From Flavobacterium profundi (GTDB lineage Bacteria > Bacteroidota > Bacteroidia > Flavobacteriales > Flavobacteriaceae), in assembly GCF_006491645.1 (NCBI RefSeq), contig NZ_VDCZ01000010.1:124001-188000 (forward strand): 64,000 nucleotides of DNA. The letters are read 5' to 3'. A program made the position numbers and the translations under genes. The notes under the pieces are model-generated. The model saw only the letters and a list, made by a program, of their open reading frames with translations, was not told where the DNA came from and made no database searches. Positions 19,263-25,629 of this stretch are shown one piece after another. The first letter of the stretch is position 1; each line of letters starts with the position of its first letter.

Positions 19263-19919
19263 ATGAAAAAAACAATCTTACTTGTTTTCTTTTTAGCAAA
19301 TTTATTGGCACAAGCTCAAAATAAAATTATTTTAAGTATTTCTTCAGGTGCTACATTTTCTAATATTAGGGGAAATGATTTTGCAGAAGAGAACAAGTAT
19401 GATTTTAATTATGTAGGAGGAATTGTCATTGAAAAACCTATTAACACGAATTTTTCATTTGTCACAGGCTTACATTATGAAAATAAGAGCTTCAAAAATG
19501 AAATTGATGCTGCTTTTTTTACCAACTCAATGGATCCTTTTGTTTTTAATGAAGGTACACTGAAAGTAAAGGTAACTTTACAATATATTACCATACCGGT
19601 TTTGTTTCGTTACTATTTTGATAAAGAAAAACAATTTTATTTTAATGCTGGACCATATTTAGGTTTTTTTCTTAATACCACAACTAGAGTGGATGGAGAT
19701 AAAATAAAAGAAGATAGCAATGATATCTTTAAAAAGATAGACTTTGGTTGGTCTCTAGGAATTGGTAAAAAATTTAAAATAACTGAAAAAAACAAACTTA
19801 GTATTGAATTGAGAGATAATTTAGGCTTACTAAACATAAGTGACGTTCCTGTTCAAGGTAATGGAACTGTAAAAACAAATTCTTTCAATCTCATTTTAGG
19901 TTATGAATTTAATCTGTAA
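19263..19919 (+). CDS. Outer-membrane beta-barrel protein, PorT-like
   Basis: A 218-residue protein with a signal peptide (about 1-19, ending LLAQAQ) and alternating hydrophobic residues throughout, e.g. FSFVTGLHYENKSF, QYITIPVLFRYYF and a final FNLILGYEFNL with the terminal aromatic-x-Leu pattern of a barrel strand. The size suits an eight-stranded barrel. It follows aspS by 6 bases, so it is likely co-transcribed. Its role is unknown; the fold assignment is firmer than any function. Confidence 0.78.
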   Translation: MKKTILLVFFLANLLAQAQNKIILSISSGATFSNIRGNDFAEENKYDFNYVGGIVIEKPINTNFSFVTGLHYENKSFKNEIDAAFFTNSMDPFVFNEGTLKVKVTLQYITIPVLFRYYFDKEKQFYFNAGPYLGFFLNTTTRVDGDKIKEDSNDIFKKIDFGWSLGIGKKFKITEKNKLSIELRDNLGLLNISDVPVQGNGTVKTNSFNLILGYEFNL

Positions 19920-19925
19920 GCAACA

Positions 19926-20159
19926 ATGAAATATATCTTAATCGTTTTACTTGTCCTTTTTTTTAGTTTTTTAGGCTATGGTTCCTATTTGAATTCGGAA
20001 ATTGCTAAATCGGGTGATAAATGGATAGGAATAGGTGTATTAATTATTGCTTTTGGGATAATGCCTCTTTTTATTCTTCACCGATATAAAAAAAGTAAAT
20101 TAAAAGAATTCTTAAATTCTCAGCTCGATAAAAACAGAGAAAAGTCTGAAAATCAATAA
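19926..20159 (+). CDS. Small two-helix membrane protein of unknown function
   Basis: A 77-residue protein with two predicted membrane helices (about 2-21 and 37-55) and a basic, charged tail (HRYKKSKLKEF to the end). It starts 6 bases after the barrel gene, consistent with one transcript aspS-barrel-this gene. No family was recognised. Confidence 0.65.
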   Translation: MKYILIVLLVLFFSFLGYGSYLNSEIAKSGDKWIGIGVLIIAFGIMPLFILHRYKKSKLKEFLNSQLDKNREKSENQ

Positions 20160-20197
20160 TTTTTCGATTAATATCGTGTTTGTTTCATAAATAAGTA

Positions 20198-20205
20198 TAT
20201 CTTTG
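20198..20205 (+). promoter_or_regulatory. -7 element of the cold shock gene
   Basis: TATCTTTG, a perfect TAnnTTTG, 28 bases before the start codon. A TTTG at 20179-20182 is present but only 15 bases away, shorter than usual. Confidence 0.5.
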
Positions 20206-20233
20206 GATATTATTAATTATTTTATATTACAAC

Positions 20234-20431
20234 ATGCGAACAGGCACAGTTAAATTCTTCAATGAAGAAAAAGGTTACGGTTTCATCACTGATGAAGAAA
20301 CTGGAAAAGACATTTTCGTACACGCTAGTGGAATGAGAGTTGAATCATTAACTCAAGGAGAAAGAGTGAATTACGAAGAAGAAGAAGGAAGAAAAGGTAA
20401 AGTAGCTGCTCAGGTAGTAGTTATCGAATAA
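20234..20431 (+). CDS. Cold shock protein, CspA family
   Basis: A 65-residue single cold-shock domain. RNP1 is KGYGFI and RNP2 is DIFVH, the two motifs that bind single-stranded RNA and DNA. Such proteins act as RNA chaperones in the cytoplasm. The protein is acidic (VNYEEEEGRKGK) and of normal length. It has its own promoter element and terminator. Whether it is cold-induced cannot be told from sequence. Confidence 0.93.
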   Translation: MRTGTVKFFNEEKGYGFITDEETGKDIFVHASGMRVESLTQGERVNYEEEEGRKGKVAAQVVVIE

Positions 20432-20464
20432 TACATAATTATTTTTTGATTACCTAGAAAGTGT

Positions 20465-20490
20465 AAAAGTCCTGCAGTTGCAGGACTTTT
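20465..20490. terminator. Terminator between the cold shock gene and the convergent ELWxxDGT gene
   Basis: A 12-bp stem (AAAAGTCCTGCA / TGCAGGACTTTT) with a tight turn. The T run is best on the plus strand (six T) but it may also serve the minus-strand gene ending at 20505. Confidence 0.82.
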
Positions 20491-20504
20491 TTATTAACTA
20501 ATAG

Positions 20505-22079
20505 CTATTTCTTAATTATTTTCTGAATAAAAATCTGATTGGTCTGTAAGTCTTTAATTGTAACTATATATAAACCAGAATTTAAATTAGTAATATCTAT
20601 AATATCTTGATTTTGGTATTTTACAATTTCTTTCCCAACTATATCGCAAATTACAACTTGAAACTCATTTAAATTTTCCATTTTAATATTCATAACATCT
20701 AAAGCAGGATTCGGATAAATCAAAATACTACTACTTTTATTAAAATTTTCGAAAGATAAATTCTGATCAATAATTCTATAAGTTTTGTAACCACTAGCAA
20801 AACCATTTGATGTTGCTGTAAAATAAATATAGCCATTCAATTCAAAAAACCCGCTTGGTTCAGAACTTATATCTCCAGGAACAATATCTTCAATTAAAGA
20901 TAAATTATCATTTTCGTCTAATTTCCAAAGTTCGATCCCCATTTCTGGTGTATATAAAGATAAATATAGAATATCATTATATAAAAAGGGAACTGTAAAA
21001 TCAGCTGTTAGATTTGGAATATTGGTGACTTTAATTGTCCCAAGTTCTGTCCCATCTGTTTTCCAAATTTGATTACCTGTACCATCATTCTGAACAAAAT
21101 ATAATTGATTATTAAATTCTGTCAAACCACCTGGTGGCGAACCATTCGCATTATTACCTGGATAAACATCTTTGACCATTTGTGTGCCTGCTTCCGTACC
21201 ATCTGTTTTCCATAGTTCATAACCATTAACATTATCTCTAGCTGTAAAATATAGTATTGGTCCTACTTTAATAAAGTTATTTATTCCAGAACTATTAAAA
21301 TAATTTGCATCAACATAAATGTCTTTAATTAATAATGTATTGGGAGTAGTAGCGTCTGTTTTCCATAATTCATTCCCATAGGAAGTTGAAAATCCACCAA
21401 AATAAAAGTCATTCCCTATTTTCTTTCCAATTGAAATTTGTTTGTAATCAATATTATTTTCTGTATACAAATCTTTAACTAACATGCTTACATTTCCATT
21501 AGAACGCCAAATAGCCCATCCATTAGCAGCTGTTTTAGCATTAAATAGTATATCATCATTGTCATAGTTGAATACATATAAATCAAGAACCGTTGTGAAA
21601 TTTTCAATTGGGGTAACCAAACTTTCGCTATTTGGATTTAAATTCATTTTCCATAGAGTTCTACAACAATTGAAACCACTTGCTCCTTCTGTGAAAAAGA
21701 TAAAATTTTGTGTTTTTACAAAATTATTTGGTTTTGTAATAGCACTATTATTTACCATTATATATGTACCCGCAACAGTTCCATCTGTTCTCCATATTTG
21801 ATCATTATTGGCTTGAAAATAAACAACATCATCTAATAAAGTAAAAAAATTGGGATCACTGTTCCCAGTACCTACATTAATATCTTTTAACAAATTTGTT
21901 CCCGCCGATGTTCCATCAGAAACCCAAAGTTCGTTACCATATTCAGGAGTATTTCGAACAAATATAACTTTGTTATTCACTTTGGTAGGAAACGACCAGT
22001 AAAAATCAGTAACAATTTCTACTTGAGAAAAAATAGTGTTACAGACCAAAAATAATAGTAATAAGGTAATTTTTTTCAT
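20505..22079 (-). CDS. ELWxxDGT-repeat protein with T9SS sorting domain
   Basis: A 524-residue secreted protein. Signal peptide about 1-18 (ending TIFSQ). The body repeats the motif ELWVSDGTSAGT, ELWKTDGTEAGTQMVKDV and variants such as QIWKTDGTELGT, each about 45-55 residues, the pattern of the ELWxxDGT family and probably a beta-propeller. The end, from SSILIYPNPALDVMNI, is a T9SS type A sorting domain, so the protein should reach the cell surface or medium. It is transcribed alone from one of the four GTTTAC-N15-ACACTAA sites and is therefore a likely member of the ECF regulon described here. Molecular function is unknown. Confidence 0.88.
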   Translation of the reverse strand: MKKITLLLLFLVCNTIFSQVEIVTDFYWSFPTKVNNKVIFVRNTPEYGNELWVSDGTSAGTNLLKDINVGTGNSDPNFFTLLDDVVYFQANNDQIWRTDGTVAGTYIMVNNSAITKPNNFVKTQNFIFFTEGASGFNCCRTLWKMNLNPNSESLVTPIENFTTVLDLYVFNYDNDDILFNAKTAANGWAIWRSNGNVSMLVKDLYTENNIDYKQISIGKKIGNDFYFGGFSTSYGNELWKTDATTPNTLLIKDIYVDANYFNSSGINNFIKVGPILYFTARDNVNGYELWKTDGTEAGTQMVKDVYPGNNANGSPPGGLTEFNNQLYFVQNDGTGNQIWKTDGTELGTIKVTNIPNLTADFTVPFLYNDILYLSLYTPEMGIELWKLDENDNLSLIEDIVPGDISSEPSGFFELNGYIYFTATSNGFASGYKTYRIIDQNLSFENFNKSSSILIYPNPALDVMNIKMENLNEFQVVICDIVGKEIVKYQNQDIIDITNLNSGLYIVTIKDLQTNQIFIQKIIKK

Positions 22080-22104
22080 GATAATAGTTATTTAAAATTT
22101 CTAG

Positions 22105-22132
22105 TTAGTGTCTCTTTTGAAAAAAAGTAAAC
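22105..22132 (-). promoter_or_regulatory. GTTTAC-N15-ACACTAA site A (ELWxxDGT gene)
   Basis: On the minus strand GTTTAC (22132-22127), 15 bases, ACACTAA (22111-22105). The match continues past the box as CTAGAAA, as in site B. The gene starts 25 bases downstream. Confidence 0.8.
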
Positions 22133-22143
22133 ATAAAAATGAC

Positions 22144-22173
22144 AAAACCATCAAAAATTAATTATATGGTTTT
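22144..22173 (-). terminator. Putative terminator of the 23893-22195 unit
   Basis: An 8-bp stem AAAACCAT / ATGGTTTT with a 14-base loop, 21 bases beyond the stop and just upstream of site A. The T run is short, so this is less certain than the other terminators. Confidence 0.5.
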
Positions 22174-22194
22174 ATTTACATTACTATTTATTTC

Positions 22195-23124
22195 TTAAAA
22201 ACCAGCTATTTCTTTATATCCAGTAGTGTCAAATGAATAGCTACCTTCTTCAATTTCTGTAACTTTTACATTAAAGTTTGATCCTGAAAGTTCCGTTATT
22301 AAATACGTAATACCGTCAATCTTAAGATATCCAAGATTAAAAAAACCTGCTCCAATAGCTTTCCCATTAGCGAAACAAACATTCCCTCCTGGTCCTAACC
22401 AAAGTACCATTTTTTTACCCTCAGCATCCTTTCCTATGTATTCAAATTGAAAATCATTTGTATTTAAAAATGACTTTTTATTTCCAGTCTTTTTAAATTT
22501 TGCATGAAATGTATTACTAAAGGAAAGATTATTTAAATCGTTAAAAATAGTTCCATAAGGCATTTTTACTTTCCATTTGTTACCTTCTGCGATTGTATAA
22601 GATGTATTTTCATTTTTCTTAAGAAACGTATTCATGACTACCTCATTCATTTCTCCTTGGTAGAGTTGTTGCCAACTTTCATTTGGCATAAAACTTTCTT
22701 CTGCTTGTATATTATGAAAATAAAAACCAGAACCATTAAATTCATCAGTAATTACTTCAAATGATATTCGTTTTGTAGTATTTGGACAGTTTACAAGACA
22801 TCCTTTTTCAAACAAATATTTTCTTAAATCAAAATTCTTTTTTTCCTTAATTGTTCCTTTTCCACCATGAGCTTCATGAATGACTTGTAGTGTTTTATTT
22901 TTTTCAATAGTAGAAATACATTCTACTAAATTAAGTATAACAACTCCTTTTTCTTTTGCCAGAAAATTAGGTTTTACTAGTATGGCATCAATCTGATGTT
23001 TATTTAAAGTTACTTTTGCAAATTCACAACCCTTGTTTTCACTACAAATAGTAATGGTTTGAACTTGTGTGTATCCTATTTGAGATAAAAACAAGATAAA
23101 CAAAAAAAGAATATTTTTTTTCAT
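22195..23124 (-). CDS. Secreted protein of unknown function (regulon member)
   Basis: A 309-residue protein with a signal peptide (about 1-19, ending IGYTQ). No family was recognised. It has Cys residues in ICSENKGCEF and KGCLVNCPNTTK that could form disulfides, and a C-terminal part rich in Gly and aromatic residues (WLGPGGNVCFANGKAIGAGFF). There is no sorting domain or lipobox, so it may stay in the periplasm. It starts 1 base after the stop of the lipoprotein gene 23126-23893 and is surely co-transcribed with it from site B. Confidence 0.75.
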   Translation of the reverse strand: MKKNILFLFILFLSQIGYTQVQTITICSENKGCEFAKVTLNKHQIDAILVKPNFLAKEKGVVILNLVECISTIEKNKTLQVIHEAHGGKGTIKEKKNFDLRKYLFEKGCLVNCPNTTKRISFEVITDEFNGSGFYFHNIQAEESFMPNESWQQLYQGEMNEVVMNTFLKKNENTSYTIAEGNKWKVKMPYGTIFNDLNNLSFSNTFHAKFKKTGNKKSFLNTNDFQFEYIGKDAEGKKMVLWLGPGGNVCFANGKAIGAGFFNLGYLKIDGITYLITELSGSNFNVKVTEIEEGSYSFDTTGYKEIAGF

Positions 23125-23125
23125 T

Positions 23126-23893
23126 TTAAATGCTTTTATAAGAATATGTTATTTCACTGCTAGCGACTCCATTAGCGCTGGTAAAAAAAGATTTAACAAC
23201 AAAACCGTCGGTATCGTAAGTGTTTGTAAATGGATTGGTTTGAGCTAAATTGTCATCAAACATAGAAACAACTGGGTAAGTAGTAGTAACATTGTAATTT
23301 GTGGATTCTAAACCTGAAATATACCAAAGTACTGGAATCCATTTCTTATTAATTACATTATATAATGGTCCTTTTTTCGATGTGTCAAATGAAAAAGCAT
23401 ATTCACTGCCATTTCTGTTTTTTATTTCAATATCGTTAGTTTCATTTACGATAAAATTATTATTTCCTCCTGTACTACTATATTGTTTTGTTGAGCTATT
23501 ATAGGTAAAAAATTCAGGAGCCGAATAATAGTAAGTATAATTAACACTATTAAATATGCCATTATTATATCCATAATTTACCACTGAAGCAGGATCTCCA
23601 TTCTCAGGTTGATTGTAAATTGCAGAAACTGGTATGTTATTTTGATAGGTATAAGCAAAACTTGCATTTAAATCTCCATTTGAATAGTAATACGATATTT
23701 TAGAAATTTCTTTATTCAAATTGTATTCAAAACGCAATTCATAGGTGAATATTAAAGGGAATGTAAAAGGGTTAGTTGTTTTAACTTCAATTTTATCAAT
23801 TACTTTAAGTAGTGGTTGAGGGGTAGGTTCATCATCTTTGCTACAAGAAAAACTGAACATTGCTAAAGCAAGTATTAAAATTAATTTTTTCAT
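23126..23893 (-). CDS. Lipoprotein of unknown function (regulon member)
   Basis: A 255-residue lipoprotein: MKKLILILALAMFSFSCSKDDEP, with lipobox Cys17 followed by an acidic Asp-Asp-Glu stretch. Such acidic residues behind the Cys act as a lipoprotein surface-export signal in some Bacteroidota. The body has repeating beta-strand and turn sequence (FAYTYQNNIPVSAIYNQPENG), reminiscent of DUF4595-type lipoproteins, but I cannot assign a family. First gene of a two-gene unit under site B. Confidence 0.75.
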   Translation of the reverse strand: MKKLILILALAMFSFSCSKDDEPTPQPLLKVIDKIEVKTTNPFTFPLIFTYELRFEYNLNKEISKISYYYSNGDLNASFAYTYQNNIPVSAIYNQPENGDPASVVNYGYNNGIFNSVNYTYYYSAPEFFTYNSSTKQYSSTGGNNNFIVNETNDIEIKNRNGSEYAFSFDTSKKGPLYNVINKKWIPVLWYISGLESTNYNVTTTYPVVSMFDDNLAQTNPFTNTYDTDGFVVKSFFTSANGVASSEITYSYKSI

Positions 23894-23915
23894 AATTATT
23901 TATTTAAATTTCTAG

Positions 23916-23943
23916 TTAGTGTCCTCTTTTTAAAAAAGTAAAC
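23916..23943 (-). promoter_or_regulatory. GTTTAC-N15-ACACTAA site B (two-gene unit)
   Basis: On the minus strand GTTTAC (23943-23938), 15 bases, ACACTAA (23922-23916). Bases beyond the box (CTAGAAA) are identical to site A. The gene starts 22 bases downstream. Confidence 0.8.
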
Positions 23944-23951
23944 ATGGCAAT

Positions 23952-23988
23952 AAAAAAACCGCTAACTTTAAATGTTGAACGGTTTTTA
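23952..23988 (-). terminator. Terminator of the nine-gene unit
   Basis: Stem AAAAACCG / CGGTTTTT with an inner AAC/GTT pairing, followed on the minus strand by seven T. It ends the 31930-24010 transcript just before site B. Confidence 0.78.
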
Positions 23989-24009
23989 AAAAGAGTTTAA
24001 TTTTTCTCT

Positions 24010-24495
24010 TTATAAATTGATAAAAAAACGAGCTGGTGCAATTTCACCTTTTATGCCTAATGCTTTTGCTTCAATAGTAATTTCATAATTCCCTTTTGGC
24101 ATTTCTGAAATTGTTTCGTTAGAATTTGTTTGTAAATTGGCTAACATAGAAATGAAATCAAATGTTTCTACTGGCATTAACATATCACCTGGAAAAAAAG
24201 GAATGGGTGCTCTTTTCATGCTGGCTATCACTTTTCCATCTCTTTTAATCGTTGTATTAAAAACAAATTGAACCACTTCTTTTTTATCTGTATTTAATTG
24301 AATATCAGTTCCTGTAAAAACAAAATTGATTTTATATTTATTTTCTCTAAAATCTGCATATAAATTGACTGCTTTATTACTTTTAATTGTTAGCTCTGCT
24401 TTGGATTGATTGTTAATTTTTATCTCTCCTTGTACTAATTGAGCTTGTGATTTTATTCCAAAAATCAAGAGTAATATTAAAATGGTATTTTTCAT
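24010..24495 (-). CDS. Small exported protein of unknown function, last gene of the nine-gene unit
   Basis: A 161-residue protein with a signal peptide (about 1-18, MKNTILILLLIFGIKSQAQ). The mature part is beta-rich (LTIKSNKAVNLYADFRENKY, and GNYEITIEAKALGIKG), suggesting a compact sandwich, and no catalytic motif was seen. No lipobox or sorting domain, so a periplasmic location is likeliest. It follows its upstream neighbour by 10 bases. Confidence 0.7.
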   Translation of the reverse strand: MKNTILILLLIFGIKSQAQLVQGEIKINNQSKAELTIKSNKAVNLYADFRENKYKINFVFTGTDIQLNTDKKEVVQFVFNTTIKRDGKVIASMKRAPIPFFPGDMLMPVETFDFISMLANLQTNSNETISEMPKGNYEITIEAKALGIKGEIAPARFFINL

Positions 24496-24505
24496 TATAA
24501 TTACT

Positions 24506-24898
24506 TTATTTTTTTAATGTGAAATAATCCTCTATTACTTTTGTAGGCCTTGAATCATGAAAATCTATAGTTTGTTTTATATATCCCATATATACTTGTG
24601 TTTCTCTATATAAAGAATACTGAATTTCAAAAGTTCTTTTGGCTATTTTATCATTTTCTACCATTGTCATTTTATAACGATTGGTTCTATCTGTGTCGTC
24701 GAAAAGTTGGGGTACTTTGTTCCAATTATAAAACAATTTAACAACTCCTCCTACTTTAGAATAAAACTGAGTCGTATTATCAACTGTATTTACAATAAAT
24801 TTAGGCGTGTTGTTATTGGGTTTATTGTTTTCAAATACAAGTTGTGCATTGCCTTTCAAACCAAAGAATAAAAATAGAGCTAAAATAATCGACTTCAT
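24506..24898 (-). CDS. Small exported protein of unknown function
   Basis: A 130-residue protein with a signal peptide (about 1-18, MKSIILALFLFFGLKGNAQ). The mature chain has beta-type segments such as YKMTMVENDKIAKRTFEIQY and ends VIEDYFTLKK. No family was recognised. It starts 1 base after the upstream lipoprotein gene, so it belongs to the same transcript. Confidence 0.68.
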   Translation of the reverse strand: MKSIILALFLFFGLKGNAQLVFENNKPNNNTPKFIVNTVDNTTQFYSKVGGVVKLFYNWNKVPQLFDDTDRTNRYKMTMVENDKIAKRTFEIQYSLYRETQVYMGYIKQTIDFHDSRPTKVIEDYFTLKK

Positions 24899-24899
24899 T

Positions 24900-25628
24900 T
24901 TACTTTAATTTTTGATTAATAATCATTCTTGCTGCTTGAATTGCTTTTTTATCATTGGTTAAAGTATCTTCAGAAAAATCTACTCTTAAAGTAAATGAAA
25001 GTCCTTTATAAAACACTTTTAAATCTCTTGTAGTTACACCCATAACACCACTATCTACAAAAACAGAATAAGTACCCAGATCTGGAACTTCCTCAACTTT
25101 AAATTTGGAAATAGATTCTTTGGCAGCTTCTAAAGCAGCATCCGTTTGATCTTTAGTCATTTTATTCTCTGTATGTAATTCATTTGCTTTTTTATCCATT
25201 TCAGCTGTACCATTTTGAATTTCTTCTGCAGTTAAAGTATGATAATCGTGTTTAAATTGTTCCAAAGTGGTATTTTTTACCCAAGTTAACTCGATAATAT
25301 TATCAGCTGGGACATTTAAAGATTGTCCATTTATAGCTACTTTTTTCGTTCTATCCGATTTCCACTTATATTTTAGACTTTCTAAAGAGGAAAACTTAGA
25401 ATAATCTTTCTTTGCTTCGCTTTTTGGTAAACCCAAAACCTCGGCAGCCATTTCTAAAGTTAATAGTTCATCTATTTTGCCTTTAAAATCTTCTGCTTTT
25501 AAACCCGTTGCCTCTATAGATTCTACCATTTCTGTTTCTAAACCGTTTAGTTGTTCTGATTTTTTATCACCTTCACAAGAAAAGGCAAATAAAAAAATGC
25601 TTGCTAATGCTATTAGTGTTGTTTTCAT
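24900..25628 (-). CDS. Lipoprotein of unknown function
   Basis: A 242-residue lipoprotein with lipobox FAFSCEGDKK (Cys18) and acidic residues after the Cys. The helical first half contains LTLEMAAEVLGLPKSEAKKDY, and the end, KKAIQAARMIINQKLK, is also helical; no catalytic motif was seen and no family recognised. It starts 1 base after the large S74 gene, within the nine-gene unit. Confidence 0.7.
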   Translation of the reverse strand: MKTTLIALASIFLFAFSCEGDKKSEQLNGLETEMVESIEATGLKAEDFKGKIDELLTLEMAAEVLGLPKSEAKKDYSKFSSLESLKYKWKSDRTKKVAINGQSLNVPADNIIELTWVKNTTLEQFKHDYHTLTAEEIQNGTAEMDKKANELHTENKMTKDQTDAALEAAKESISKFKVEEVPDLGTYSVFVDSGVMGVTTRDLKVFYKGLSFTLRVDFSEDTLTNDKKAIQAARMIINQKLK

Positions 25629-25629
25629 C

